Shown here piece by piece: positions 34,733 through 44,188 of a DNA stretch of 64,000 nucleotides (positions are counted from its first letter, which is position 1; each line of letters begins with the position of its first letter). This DNA comes from Azoarcus sp. CIB. GTDB lineage: Bacteria > Pseudomonadota > Gammaproteobacteria > Burkholderiales > Rhodocyclaceae. The translations under genes and the position numbers were made by a program. The DNA lies in the NCBI RefSeq assembly GCF_001190925.1, contig NZ_CP011072.1:2356001-2420000 (forward strand), given 5' to 3'. Below the pieces are notes generated by a model. It saw only the letters and a program-made list of their open reading frames with translations, was not told the DNA's origin and did not search any database.

Positions 34733-36115
34733 TCAGGCGCGCTTCATTACCCGCGACTGCGCCGGGACGCCCTTCACGGCGACCAGCAGCAGATAGGTCA
34801 CCGCGGTGATCGCAATGGCGGGCAGCGAGGCCGTCGTCACGATGGCGATTTCCTTGAACCCGTAGTGCAGCAGATAGAACACCGCCAGTCCGGCGATCAT
34901 TGCCACCCACCCGCAGATGTTCCAGTCACCCAGGGCACTCAGCGTACGCCCGAGACGGTCCTCGCCGGCAAAGAGATCCTCGTCGCGCACGCGCGCCCGC
35001 CGCACCACGAAATAATCGAGTACGACGAGGGTCCACAAGGGGATGAAGACGCCACCCACGATCCCGAGGAAGAACTCGAAGTAGTGGATGAAGCTGTCGA
35101 ACACCAGCGGCAGGAAGCACATCACCAGCTGCAGGATCGCGATGAAGTACAGGAATTTGCGCGGATTCGACGTGCGGGCGGCGCCGACCAGCCCCATGCC
35201 TGCGCCGTAAAGAACCGTGACGTTGGTGCTCACCGTGGCGAAGAAGACCACGAGGAAGGCCACCATGCCCAGACCGAGCGAAGCGATGGTCGAGCTCGGG
35301 TCTGCGTTGTTCGGATCGAAGACGCCCGTTTCGAGGACGACGCCGATGACGCCGATCGCGCCGACGAGCATGAACCACCCCTGCCCCAGGTTCACGCCGA
35401 TCCAACTGCCGACGGTGGCCGAGGTGGAACTCTTCGAGAAACGCGAGAAGTCGCAAATCTGCGCCCAGCCCCAGCAGAAACCGAACGCCAGATCGATGTA
35501 GAACGCCGGCGAATGCTGGGCCGCGGGCAGGGTGAAGTTGGCGATCTTGTCGTAGTCCCAATGCTCGAGCACGACCTTCGTTTCCCAGATGCCGAGAACG
35601 AGCAGCAGCACGACGGCGAGCCATTCCAGGTACTTGATCGCACTGTGGCCGATGCACACGATGATGCCCTGCAGCAACGCCGTGACGAGGATGCCGGCGA
35701 CCAGCGGCCAGGTGGAACCCGGCGAACCATAGGCAGGCCAGTCGAACATCGCGTGAAACACGTGCGTCAGCGAGATCGCGGCGATGAAGGTGTTGATGCT
35801 GGGCCAGCCGATCAGCCCGAGGAATTCGCCGATGCCCATGAAGCGCGCGCCCTTGACCCCGAGCGCGGGAATGGTCGACGTCACCGTGGACGCGCCGTGC
35901 TTCCACCCGATCCAGGCCACCATCGCCCACGGGATCATCATCAGCGGCAGGTACACGGCGCTGTACCACCACACGAACGACATCCCGAGCGCGGCCGCCA
36001 TGCCGCCGAACACCCACGATCCCGTGTTGACCCCGGATCCGAACCACGTGAATACCGTGTCGACGAACCCGTATTCCCGCTTGTCGTGCGGGATTCTTGC
36101 CGTACCGTACTCCAT
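34733..36115 (-). CDS. NCS1/CodB-type cytosine-permease-family transporter, putative creatinine permease
   Basis: A 460-residue membrane protein with about 12 helices of the nucleobase-cation-symport-1 class: DTVFTWFGSGVNTGSWVFGG in helix 1, GIGEFLGLIGWPSINTF, FGFCWGWAQICDFSRFSKS and LYGAGMGLVGAARTSNPRK. The ribosome site AAAGGAGG is near perfect, so it should be well translated. Creatinine resembles a small cyclic amidine or lactam such as cytosine or hydantoin, and the gene directly precedes creatininase, so creatinine uptake is the likely job. The family is clear and the substrate inferred. Confidence 0.82.
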   Translation of the reverse strand: MEYGTARIPHDKREYGFVDTVFTWFGSGVNTGSWVFGGMAAALGMSFVWWYSAVYLPLMMIPWAMVAWIGWKHGASTVTSTIPALGVKGARFMGIGEFLGLIGWPSINTFIAAISLTHVFHAMFDWPAYGSPGSTWPLVAGILVTALLQGIIVCIGHSAIKYLEWLAVVLLLVLGIWETKVVLEHWDYDKIANFTLPAAQHSPAFYIDLAFGFCWGWAQICDFSRFSKSSTSATVGSWIGVNLGQGWFMLVGAIGVIGVVLETGVFDPNNADPSSTIASLGLGMVAFLVVFFATVSTNVTVLYGAGMGLVGAARTSNPRKFLYFIAILQLVMCFLPLVFDSFIHYFEFFLGIVGGVFIPLWTLVVLDYFVVRRARVRDEDLFAGEDRLGRTLSALGDWNICGWVAMIAGLAVFYLLHYGFKEIAIVTTASLPAIAITAVTYLLLVAVKGVPAQSRVMKRA

Positions 36116-36166
36116 CGTACTGCCTCCTTTGTGTGGCCTTGCTGCCTTGTATTTGTTTTAGCGCTT

Positions 36167-36182
36167 CGCCCCCGAAGGGGCG
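36167..36182 (-). promoter_or_regulatory. cUUCGg tetraloop hairpin in the putative leader of the permease-creatininase mRNA
   Basis: On the minus strand CGCCCC-TTCG-GGGGCG forms a six-pair GC stem closed by the very stable UUCG loop, 51 bases before the permease ATG. There is no U-run after it. It could stabilise the mRNA 5' end or be a regulatory structure. Confidence 0.4.
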
Positions 36183-36363
36183 CTGCGGTGATGCCGGGAG
36201 TCTTTGTGAACCCGCTCCCTGGTCATCCTGCACGGCTGGCTTGGTTCGTCACGCAAGACTGCGTTCGGTACCGCCGCCAGGCCGGCTGTATTTAACCCTA
36301 TCCTAGTGATGGGCGTCCCGCTTCGATATCCAGCTGACGACAATCTGTTTCGTGAAAACGACG

Positions 36364-36396
36364 AAAAAAAGCCTCCGACCGAAATCGGCCGGAGGC
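36364..36396 (-). terminator. intrinsic terminator of the AraC-family regulator gene
   Basis: On the minus strand GCCTCCGGCCG and its partner CGGTCGGAGGC form an 11-pair stem (one G-U) with a 4-base loop, followed by seven U. It starts 54 bp after the regulator stop codon. This is the clearest Rho-independent terminator in the window and isolates the regulator from the permease-creatininase operon. Confidence 0.9.
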
Positions 36397-36450
36397 GTGC
36401 AACCCGGTCGCGGAACGACCGTGGGAGAGGGAGAAGGACGCCGACGCGAC

Positions 36451-37482
36451 TCAGGCCGGCTTGGCCGACCCTGCCGCGTCTGCAGTGTGACGCCTGCGCT
36501 CGGCGCTCGGCGAGATGCCGAAACCGGCGTGGTAGCGATGCGAGAAATGCGCGAAGGACACGAATCCGCAAGCCATCACGATGTCGGCGATAGGGCGGTT
36601 GGTGCGCGTGAGGAGCTGGCGCGCGCGTTCGAGGCGGATCTGCAGGTAATACTGGCGCGGCGTGCAATTCAACGTCTCGCGGAACAGGCGCTCGAGCTGG
36701 CGCGCCGAGAACTGCATGTGCGCCGCCAGCTCCTCCATCGACAGCGGCTCCTCGATGTTGCACTCCATCAGCTTGATCGCCTCGACGAGCTTGGGATGCG
36801 AAGCATTGGAGACGTCGCGCAGCGAGGTCTTCTGCTTTTCGTCCGGGCCGCGGCACTCGTAGATCAGCAGCTCGGCCACCGCCTTCGCCACCTTGCGCCC
36901 TCCTCCGCCGAGGCCGATCAGGTGGATCATCATCTCCACCGGCGCAATGCCGCCGCTGCACGAGCAACGGTTGCGGTCGACCTCATAGAGCTTGTTCGAC
37001 ACCACGAGACGCGGGAAACGGTCGAGCAGCGCGTCCATGTCCTCCCAATGGATCGTGCTGCGATGTCCGTCGAGCAGCCCCGCGCAGGCGAGGAAATAAC
37101 TGCCCGTATCCACCCCGCCAATGGCGACGCCGCGGCCCGCGAGCGTGCGCAGCCAGCGCTGGATCGGCTCGGTACCGGTGATCGGCAGCGGATTGGGGCC
37201 AACGACGAAGACGCCGTCGAGGTCGGTCGCATCGGCCGCTGCATAGTCGGGCTGGACGCAGATACCGGCGCTCGAACGCACCGGCTCGCCGTCCATCGTG
37301 ATCGTCACGAACTCATACAGCTTCCTGCGCGCCACCATGTTCGCAAGGCGCAGGGGATCGACCGCCGCACCGAAGCCGATCAGCGTGAAGTCGGGAACAA
37401 GGAGAAAGCCGAAGCGGATCGGCGCGTCGCCGCCTCGTCCGGCCCAGTGGCCCGGCCCGTGGCCGGGAGTTGCGTTGCTCAT
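36451..37482 (-). CDS. GATase1-AraC family regulator, GbdR/SouR-like
   Basis: A 343-residue transcription factor with an N-terminal DJ-1/PfpI-like sensor domain (about 20-200; RFGFLLVPDFTLIGFGAAVDPLRLAN, GVDTGSYFLACAGLLDGHRSTIHWE) and a C-terminal AraC double helix-turn-helix (about 225-330; PLSMEELAAHMQFSARQLERLF, RPIADIVMACGFVSFAHFSHRY). This architecture is that of GbdR, SouR and CdhR, which sense glycine betaine, dimethylglycine, sarcosine or carnitine. Lying next to the creatinine genes and facing the same way, it is the best candidate for their activator, perhaps responding to sarcosine or creatine. It has its own terminator. Confidence 0.88.
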   Translation of the reverse strand: MSNATPGHGPGHWAGRGGDAPIRFGFLLVPDFTLIGFGAAVDPLRLANMVARRKLYEFVTITMDGEPVRSSAGICVQPDYAAADATDLDGVFVVGPNPLPITGTEPIQRWLRTLAGRGVAIGGVDTGSYFLACAGLLDGHRSTIHWEDMDALLDRFPRLVVSNKLYEVDRNRCSCSGGIAPVEMMIHLIGLGGGGRKVAKAVAELLIYECRGPDEKQKTSLRDVSNASHPKLVEAIKLMECNIEEPLSMEELAAHMQFSARQLERLFRETLNCTPRQYYLQIRLERARQLLTRTNRPIADIVMACGFVSFAHFSHRYHAGFGISPSAERRRHTADAAGSAKPA

Positions 37483-37569
37483 CGAGATACCCTGAAAGTC
37501 GTAGTTTCCATTCGAAGTCTATACGCACCGCCGGCGCCATCAAGACGCCGAGCAATGGAATCGACACGA

Positions 37570-38445
37570 TCAGGGCAGGACGACCGTACGGGTACCATTC
37601 AGGAAGACGCGACGCTCGACGTGATACAGCACGGCTCGCGCGAGCGCCTGGCATTCCATGTCACGACCGACCGAGAGCAACTGCTCGGCGCTGTGCGCGT
37701 GCGTCACGCGGTCGACGACCTGCTCGATGATCGGCCCCTCGTCGAGGTCGCCGGTCACATAGTGGGCCGTGGCGCCGATCAGCTTCACGCCGCGCGCATG
37801 CGCCTGATGATAGGGCTTCGCCCCCTTGAATCCGGGCAGGAAGGAATGATGGATGTTGATCGCACGGCCGGCGAGACGCCGGCACAGGTCGTCGGTCAGG
37901 ACCTGCATGTAGCGCGCCAGCACCACCAACTCGGCACCCGTCTCCTCGACGATCCTCATCAGCTTCGCTTCCTGCTGCGGCTTGGTCTCGGCGGTCACCG
38001 GCAGGTGGTGGAACGGCAGGCCGTCGGCCGCGGCGAGAAATTCGAGGTCAGGGTGATTCGACACGATGCCGACGATGTCGATGGGCAGCTCCCCGATGCG
38101 CCAGCGATATAGCAGGTCGCGCAGGCAGTGATCGAGCTTCGACACCATGATCAGGACCTTGGGCCGCTCGCACAGCGCGTGCATCGCCCAGTCCATGCCG
38201 AAACGCGCGGCCAGCGGCGCGAACTCGTGACGCAAGGTCGCGACGTCGATCGCGACGTCGCCCTCGCTCTCGCGGCTGAAGACGCAGCGCACGAAGAAGC
38301 GGTCGCTGAGGTCGTCGTCGAAGCACGAAAACTCGTTGATGTAGCAGCCCTGACCGTCAAGGAAGGCGGAAATCGCGGCAACCTGGCCTGCGGCGCTGGG
38401 GCAGGCAACGGTCAGCGTCCAGCGCTTTTGTTGTGTGTTGTGCAT
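37570..38445 (-). CDS. purU: formyltetrahydrofolate deformylase PurU
   Basis: Hydrolyses 10-formyl-tetrahydrofolate to formate and free tetrahydrofolate. The 291-residue protein has an N-terminal ACT domain (about 8-85) and a formyltransferase fold with the catalytic INIHHSFLPGFKGAKPYHQA and HYVTGDLDEGPIIEQ. AGGAGGAGA precedes the ATG. In sarcosine and betaine clusters PurU regenerates the folate acceptor that sarcosine oxidase loads with one-carbon units. It stands first in the long minus-strand block, divergent from mutS. Confidence 0.95.
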   Translation of the reverse strand: MHNTQQKRWTLTVACPSAAGQVAAISAFLDGQGCYINEFSCFDDDLSDRFFVRCVFSRESEGDVAIDVATLRHEFAPLAARFGMDWAMHALCERPKVLIMVSKLDHCLRDLLYRWRIGELPIDIVGIVSNHPDLEFLAAADGLPFHHLPVTAETKPQQEAKLMRIVEETGAELVVLARYMQVLTDDLCRRLAGRAINIHHSFLPGFKGAKPYHQAHARGVKLIGATAHYVTGDLDEGPIIEQVVDRVTHAHSAEQLLSVGRDMECQALARAVLYHVERRVFLNGTRTVVLP

Positions 38446-38724
38446 GTCTCTCCTCCTGTTATGCGGACTCAAGTTACGTGAGTCGCCTGGAGGGCACTTG
38501 TCTGCACACGACAACAGATTTTCGATTTTAGCCGTCGCACGCGGGGTGCTCTTCGAAGACAATACGAGCTTTGCCGTCGTCGCCCGGATGGCTTCGCATC
38601 CCGCCGACGGCGCATCACCGCATCGAATGCCGCGGACCAGACCCGGCCGGCTGATCTCCCCAGCCTGACGACACATGACGAAGGACGATCGATAAGTCGT
38701 CGACAGAATCAGACAAGTTATTGA

Positions 38725-41328
38725 ATGAAAAAAGAAACATTACCCAAGCCGCTGAACGATGACGAGTTTGCCGGCCATACTCCGATGATGGTCCAATACC
38801 TCCGGATCAAGCAGCAGCACCCCGACACGCTGCTCTTCTACCGGATGGGCGACTTCTACGAGCTGTTCTTCGAGGATGCCGAGAAGGCCGCCCGGCTGCT
38901 CGACATCACACTGACGACGCGCGGACAGTCCGCGGGACAACCGATCAAGATGGCCGGCGTCCCCTTCCACGCGGTCGAGCAATACCTCGCGCGGCTGGTG
39001 AAACTCGGCGAATCGGTCGTCATCGCAGAGCAGGTCGGCGATCCGGGAACGACCAAGGGCCCCATGGAGCGCGCGGTCAGCCGCATCGTCACGCCCGGAA
39101 CGCTCACCGACGCGGCTCTCCTCGACGACCGCTCCGATTCACTCCTGCTCGCCGCGAACCTGCACCGCGGCGTCCTCGGCCTCGCCTGGCTGAACCTCGC
39201 GAACGGCGACCTGCGCGTGATGGAATGTCCCGCCGAACACTTGCAGGCCCAATTCGAACGCCTGCGTCCGGCCGAGGTGCTGGTGCCCGACGGCCTCGCG
39301 CTGCCGCTGGTCGAGACGCTGTCGCCGGTGTTGCGCCGCCTTGCCGACTGGCAATTCGAAGGCGAAACCGGCGAACGGCTGCTCACCAACCACTTCGGCA
39401 CGCGCGACCTGACCGGCTTCGGCGTCGAAGGCATGCCGGTCGCCCTGGGCGCCGCCGCCGCCCTTTTCGACTACGCGCGCAGCACGCAGCGCCAGAGTCT
39501 CGAACATGTCACCGGCCTCAAGGTCGAGCGCGAATCGGAATACCTCCGCCTCGACGCCGCGACGCGCCGCAACCTCGAACTCACCGAGACGCTGCGCGGC
39601 GAGCCCTCGCCCACCCTGATGTCGCTGCTGGACTCCTGCGTCACCAGCATGGGCTCGCGCTGGCTGCGCCACACCCTGCATCACCCGCTGCGCGACCGTC
39701 ATCACGCCGCCGCGCGCCACGGCGCCGTCAGCGAGCTGATCGGCAACGACAGCGGCGACGCGCGCATGCTCGCGAACGCCCGCCAGGCGCTGCGCGGCGT
39801 CGCGGACGTCGACCGCATCACCGCGCGCATCGCGCTGCGCAGCGCCCGCCCGCGCGACCTCGCCGCGCTGCGCGACAGCCTCGCACGCCTGCCCGAGCTG
39901 CACGACGCGCTCGACCGTCCGCAATCCGCCCTGCTCGCCCAACTCGTGGGCGCCCTCGGCGTACCGGAAGCCGCCCTCGATCTCCTCGTGCGCGCGGTCA
40001 CCCCCGAACCCGCCGCGGCAGTGCGCGACGGCGGCGTGATCGCTGCCGGCTTCGATGCCGAGCTCGACGAGCTGCGCGGCATCCAGACCAACTGCGGCGA
40101 ATTCCTGATGGCGCTCGAGGCGCGCGAGCGCGAACGCAGCGGCATCGCGAACCTGAAGGTCGAGTTCAACAAGGTGCATGGCTTCTACATCGAAGTCAGC
40201 CACGCGAACGCCGCCAAGGTGCCCGACGACTACCGCCGCCGCCAGACGCTGAAGAACGCCGAACGCTACATCACCCCGGAGCTGAAAGCCTTCGAGGACA
40301 AGGCGCTGTCCGCGCAGGAGCGCGCGCTCGGCCGCGAGAAGATGCTCTACGAGGCCCTGCTCGAAGACCTCGCCGCCCACATCCCGACGCTGCAGCACAT
40401 CGCCCGCGCGCTCGCCTGCCTCGACGGCCTTGGCGCATTCGGCGAGGCGGCCGTGCGCTACGGCTACGTCCGCCCGACGTTCTCCGACCAGCCCGGCATG
40501 GACATCGTCGGCGGCCGCCACCCGGTGGTCGAACGTCAGGTCGAGAACTTCATCGCCAACGACTGCAGCCTCGCGCCCACGCGCCGCATGCTGATGATCA
40601 CCGGCCCGAACATGGGCGGTAAATCGACCTTCATGCGCCAGGTCGCGCTCATCGCGCTGCTCGCCCACGTCGGCGCCTTCGTGCCCGCGCAGGCTGCGCG
40701 CATCGGCCCGCTCGACGCGATCTTCACGCGCATCGGCGCCTCGGACGACCTCGCGTCCGGCCGTTCGACCTTCATGGTCGAGATGACCGAGGCCTCGGCG
40801 ATCCTGCACGGCGCCACCGACCAGAGCCTCGTGCTGATGGACGAGATCGGCCGCGGCACCTCGACCTTCGACGGCCTCGCGCTGGCCTTCGCCATCGCCC
40901 GCCACCTGCTCGACAAGAACCGCTGCCTCACGCTCTTCTCCACCCATTACTTCGAGCTCACGCGCCTGAACGCAGACTACCCGGAATGCGCCAACGTGCA
41001 CCTCGACGCGGTCGAGCACGCGCACCGCATCGTCTTCCTGCACGCTGTCGAGGAAGGCCCCGCGAGCCAGAGCTACGGAATCGAAGTCGCGGCGCTCGCC
41101 GGCATTCCCGGCTCCGTGATCCGCGACGCCAAACGCCGTTTGCGCGCGCTGGAAAACCGCGAAGTGGGCGCCGGCCCGCAGGCCGACCTGTTCGCCGCGC
41201 TGCCCGAAGCGGAAGACGAACCCCTGTCGCACCCGGCGCTCACCGCCCTGTCCGAGATCGATCCCGACAGCCTCAGCCCGCGCGAGGCGCTCGAACACCT
41301 CTATGCGCTGAAGCGGATGACCGCATGA
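38725..41328 (+). CDS. mutS: DNA mismatch repair protein MutS
   Basis: An 867-residue mismatch sensor. The mismatch-wedging Phe-x-Glu is in [10 protein letters not shown] (about F44, E46), and the clamp and lever region is intact. The ATPase has Walker [14 protein letters not shown] (about 625-637), [29 protein letters not shown] and [10 protein letters not shown]. No clear ribosome site precedes the ATG, which is in an A-rich context; this start gives an N-terminus typical of proteobacterial MutS. It overlaps the next gene by ATGA. Confidence 0.98.
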   Translation: MKKETLPKPLNDDEFAGHTPMMVQYLRIKQQHPDTLLFYRMGDFYELFFEDAEKAARLLDITLTTRGQSAGQPIKMAGVPFHAVEQYLARLVKLGESVVIAEQVGDPGTTKGPMERAVSRIVTPGTLTDAALLDDRSDSLLLAANLHRGVLGLAWLNLANGDLRVMECPAEHLQAQFERLRPAEVLVPDGLALPLVETLSPVLRRLADWQFEGETGERLLTNHFGTRDLTGFGVEGMPVALGAAAALFDYARSTQRQSLEHVTGLKVERESEYLRLDAATRRNLELTETLRGEPSPTLMSLLDSCVTSMGSRWLRHTLHHPLRDRHHAAARHGAVSELIGNDSGDARMLANARQALRGVADVDRITARIALRSARPRDLAALRDSLARLPELHDALDRPQSALLAQLVGALGVPEAALDLLVRAVTPEPAAAVRDGGVIAAGFDAELDELRGIQTNCGEFLMALEARERERSGIANLKVEFNKVHGFYIEVSHANAAKVPDDYRRRQTLKNAERYITPELKAFEDKALSAQERALGREKMLYEALLEDLAAHIPTLQHIARALACLDGLGAFGEAAVRYGYVRPTFSDQPGMDIVGGRHPVVERQVENFIANDCSLAPTRRMLMITGPNMGGKSTFMRQVALIALLAHVGAFVPAQAARIGPLDAIFTRIGASDDLASGRSTFMVEMTEASAILHGATDQSLVLMDEIGRGTSTFDGLALAFAIARHLLDKNRCLTLFSTHYFELTRLNADYPECANVHLDAVEHAHRIVFLHAVEEGPASQSYGIEVAALAGIPGSVIRDAKRRLRALENREVGAGPQADLFAALPEAEDEPLSHPALTALSEIDPDSLSPREALEHLYALKRMTA

Positions 41329-42080
41329 GCACGCCGATCGACATCAGCGAAGACGGCGGCGTCCGCTACCTGCATTTCGGTTCCGAGTGGGTCCAGGGCG
41401 CGATGCGCATTCGCCGCCCCAACGCGCTCGAACTCGCCTACACACGGGAGATGATGGCGGGGCTGTTGCTGCGCGAGGCCGAAGAGTGGCCCCGGACCGC
41501 GCTCGTAATCGGCCTCGGCGCCGCATCGCTGACGCGCTTCCTGCACCATCATTGCCCGCAGACGCGCACCCAGGTCATCGAGATCGAACCGCGCGTCGTC
41601 GCCGCAGCGCGCCAGTTCTTCAAGCTCCCGGACGAGGACGAACGACTCGCGATCCACGTCGGCGACGGCGTGCGCTTCGTGATGGAGACCGAGCGCAAAT
41701 TCGACCTGATCCTCGTCGACGGCTTCGATCGCAACGCCCGCGCAGGTGCGCTGGATACCGCGCCGTTCTATGCGGCTGCACGAACCCGATTATCGGAACA
41801 GGGCTTGATGTCGGTGAATCTCTTCGGCCGCTCGCGCGGCTTCCGCGCCAGCGTCGAGCGCATCGTCACGGCCTTCGACGACCGCGCGATCGCCTTTCCG
41901 TCGTGCGACAGCGGCAACGTCGTCGCCTTCGGCGCGGAGGGCGACGGGATCGACATTCCGGTGACAGAACTGCGCGACCGCGCCCGTACGCTGAAGGAAA
42001 AGACCGGCCTGGACCTCGGCCCCACCGTCACCCGGCTGGAGCAGGCCGGCAGCCTGCCAGGGGGCAGGCTGATCCTGTAG
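41325..42080 (+). CDS. spermidine-synthase-like Rossmann protein
   Basis: A 251-residue protein with the aminopropyltransferase/methyltransferase fold: nucleotide loop [15 protein letters not shown], acidic strand [22 protein letters not shown] and [12 protein letters not shown]. It lacks the N-terminal beta-barrel of full spermidine synthases, so a polyamine-forming role is uncertain. Translation is coupled to mutS by a four-base overlap. Such proteins are often found in this position in related genomes, with no assigned role that I know. Confidence 0.82.
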   Translation: MSTPIDISEDGGVRYLHFGSEWVQGAMRIRRPNALELAYTREMMAGLLLREAEEWPRTALVIGLGAASLTRFLHHHCPQTRTQVIEIEPRVVAAARQFFKLPDEDERLAIHVGDGVRFVMETERKFDLILVDGFDRNARAGALDTAPFYAAARTRLSEQGLMSVNLFGRSRGFRASVERIVTAFDDRAIAFPSCDSGNVVAFGAEGDGIDIPVTELRDRARTLKEKTGLDLGPTVTRLEQAGSLPGGRLIL

Positions 42081-42082
42081 CT

Positions 42083-42186
42083 CGTAGGGCGGATGAGCCG
42101 TAGGCCGATGTTGCCAACTGCGCCGCCGGATGCGCCTCACCACCCACCGACATGCGGCGGAAGGCGCTTCGCTTTTCCGCCCTACG
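42083..42186. repeat. 104-bp intergenic element with 11-bp inverted ends
   Basis: The element begins CGTAGGGCGGA and ends with the exact complement TCCGCCCTACG, and has GC-rich internal partial symmetry. It fills almost the whole gap between two convergent genes. GTAGGGYGGA-type sequences are a common dispersed intergenic family in proteobacterial genomes. The number of copies here cannot be known from one window. Confidence 0.6.
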
Positions 42187-42211
42187 GGTTCTACGAATTC
42201 CTCGCTACCGT

Positions 42212-42940
42212 TCAGGCGACCGGCGCTTCCTCGGCCGGCACCGGCGGAGTCCACAGGCAGGGGCCCTTGTTGGCCTTGCTGATGTCCTGCAGCACGCGAT
42301 CGTGCTCGGCCAGTTCGTCGGCCGAGGGGCGCAGCACGCGCAACAGCGGCCGCTCGATCGGGCTGCCGCTGGCGTCGAGGCCGCCCATCGCCGGCTCGTC
42401 GTCGAGCAGCATCATCAGGCTTTCCTGCCCGCGGGTCATCGCCAGATACACGTCCGCGAGCAGTTCCGCGTCGAGCAGCGCGCCGTGCAGGGTACGCGCG
42501 GCGTTGTCGATCTCGAAGCGGTCGCACAGCGCATCGAGCGAGGCCTTCTTGCCCGGATTCAGCTCCTTGGCCATCTTGAGCGTGTCGATCACGCCCGTGC
42601 ACAGCGCCCCGAGCTTCGGATGCCCCAGCAGCGACAGTTCGTTGTCGAGGAAGCCGACGTCGAAGCTCGCGTTGTGGATCACGAGTTCCGAGTCGCGGAC
42701 GAAATTCATGAAATCGCCCACGACGTCGCGGAATTTCGGCTTGTCGGCGAGGAAGTCCTCGGTGATGCCGTGAACCGCGATCGCTTCGGCGTCGATCCCC
42801 CGTTCCGGGTTGATATAGACGTGAAAATGCTGCCCGGTCAGGTTGCGATTGAGCAGTTCCACGCAACCGATCTCGATCACGCGGTCGCCGTTGCGCCAGT
42901 CGAGGCCGGTCGTTTCCGTATCCAGGACAATCTGTCTCAA
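42212..42940 (-). CDS. dnaQ: DNA polymerase III epsilon subunit (proofreading exonuclease)
   Basis: A 242-residue 3'-5' exonuclease of the DEDDh class. D7 and E9 lie in LDTETTG, D94 in HNASFDVGF, and H152 and D157 in TLHGALLDAELLAD. The C-terminal part is the polymerase-binding tail. The start is a TTG, since no ATG or GTG in frame lies close to the conserved RQIVLDTETTG; an upstream ATG is in a different frame. It is separated from rnhA by 45 bp on the same strand. Confidence 0.95.
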   Translation of the reverse strand: MRQIVLDTETTGLDWRNGDRVIEIGCVELLNRNLTGQHFHVYINPERGIDAEAIAVHGITEDFLADKPKFRDVVGDFMNFVRDSELVIHNASFDVGFLDNELSLLGHPKLGALCTGVIDTLKMAKELNPGKKASLDALCDRFEIDNAARTLHGALLDAELLADVYLAMTRGQESLMMLLDDEPAMGGLDASGSPIERPLLRVLRPSADELAEHDRVLQDISKANKGPCLWTPPVPAEEAPVA

Positions 42941-42985
42941 GGGTTCATCCCCGGTAGTTCGTTCGCGCCCTTGCGGGCCGGTTCA

Positions 42986-43447
42986 TCAGATCGCGGCGAC
43001 GGAGCTGCCGCGCGCACGCACGGCATCGACACCGCGGCGCGCGAGTTCGTCCGCGCGCTCGTTCTCCGCGTGCCCCGCGTGACCGCGTACCCAGATCCAC
43101 GCGACCTTGTGGCGGCTCGCCGCCTCGTCCAGCGCGCGCCACAGGTCCTCGTTCTTCACCGGCTCGCGCGAGGCGGTCTTCCACCCACGCTTCTTCCAGC
43201 CGTGGATCCACTCGGAAATGCCTTTCTGCACGTACTGGCTGTCGGTATGCACGCGCGCCGCGACCGGGCGCTTGAGCGTCTCCAGCGCGCGAATCACCGC
43301 GAGCAGTTCCATGCGGTTGTTGGTCGTCTGCGGCTCCCCGCCCCAGATTTCCTTCTCGTGCGGGCCGCTGCGCAGGATCGCGCCCCAGCCGCCGGGTCCC
43401 GGGTTGCCGCTGCAGGCCCCGTCGGTAAATATCTCGACTTCTTCCAT
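42986..43447 (-). CDS. rnhA: ribonuclease HI
   Basis: A 153-residue ribonuclease H degrading RNA in RNA-DNA hybrids. The catalytic carboxylates D9 (FTDGACSGN), E47 (NNRMELLA), D69 (HTDSQYV) and D133 (ERADELA) plus H123 (RGHAGH) are present. The ATG directly abuts the TAG of the methyltransferase gene. Confidence 0.97.
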   Translation of the reverse strand: MEEVEIFTDGACSGNPGPGGWGAILRSGPHEKEIWGGEPQTTNNRMELLAVIRALETLKRPVAARVHTDSQYVQKGISEWIHGWKKRGWKTASREPVKNEDLWRALDEAASRHKVAWIWVRGHAGHAENERADELARRGVDAVRARGSSVAAI

Positions 43448-44188
43448 CTATTCCACTTTCTGTACGCCGCCCGTCACCTGCCGCCCGCGCTGGGCCACCG
43501 GTGCAAGACGCTTTGCCGCGGCGCGCGCATCGCGCCAGTTCGGCGTTATCAGGCGCATTCCCTGCACCCGCTTGATGCCCTGGATGATGTAGGCACCGCC
43601 ACAGATCGGCCACCAGCGGTCGCCCGCCTTGTCCATGAAGCCCCAGCGCTCCAGCCATTTCGTGCTCGCGAACGCCGGCGCGTAGCAGCCGAAGCTGCCC
43701 GCCTGCGTCTCGAAACCCAGCAGCGCCAGCCAGTCCTTCGTACGCCGCACCGACAGGTATTGCCCGCGCCACGGATAGGCCCCCGAACGCCGCGCCACCA
43801 GCCGCCGCAATCCCCACAGGCTGAAGGGATTGAATCCGGCGATGATCACGCTGCCCTCGGGCACCAGCACCCGCTCGACCTCACGCAGCACCTGGTGCGG
43901 ATTGCGCGAGAACTCCAGCACGTGCGGCAACAGCACGAGATCGATACTCGCCGACGCGAACGGCAGCGCGCCGCCCTCCGCAACGACTGCGATGTCGCCG
44001 GAGCGCGCGCAGTGGAAACGGAACGGGATGCGGTTGCCGCGCAGGAAGTCGTATTCCGGCAATCCGATCTGCACGGCGTTGTAGCCGAAAATGTCGGCTA
44101 CCATGAGATCGAACTTGGCCTTTTCCCAGCGCAGCAGATAGTTTCCCTGCGGGGTTTCAAGCCAGTCCGACAGACTGAGGATGGACAT
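43448..44188 (-). CDS. class I SAM methyltransferase, YafS-like
   Basis: A 246-residue methyltransferase-fold protein with LPFASASIDLVLLPHVLEFSRNP as the motif-IV region and a rather degenerate SAM loop. The order gloB, divergent methyltransferase, rnhA, dnaQ is the same as gloB-yafS-rnhA-dnaQ in E. coli, which supports orthology to yafS. Its start codon overlaps the start of gloB on the other strand. The substrate is unknown. Confidence 0.85.
   Translation of the reverse strand: MSILSLSDWLETPQGNYLLRWEKAKFDLMVADIFGYNAVQIGLPEYDFLRGNRIPFRFHCARSGDIAVVAEGGALPFASASIDLVLLPHVLEFSRNPHQVLREVERVLVPEGSVIIAGFNPFSLWGLRRLVARRSGAYPWRGQYLSVRRTKDWLALLGFETQAGSFGCYAPAFASTKWLERWGFMDKAGDRWWPICGGAYIIQGIKRVQGMRLITPNWRDARAAAKRLAPVAQRGRQVTGGVQKVE

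Larger units (their letters stand above)
36116..36450. other. intergenic region between the AraC regulator and the permease gene
   Basis: No gene here. It contains the intrinsic terminator of the regulator (36364-36396), then presumably the promoter of the permease-creatininase operon, and a stable tetraloop hairpin at 36167-36182 close to the permease start. Confidence 0.6.
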
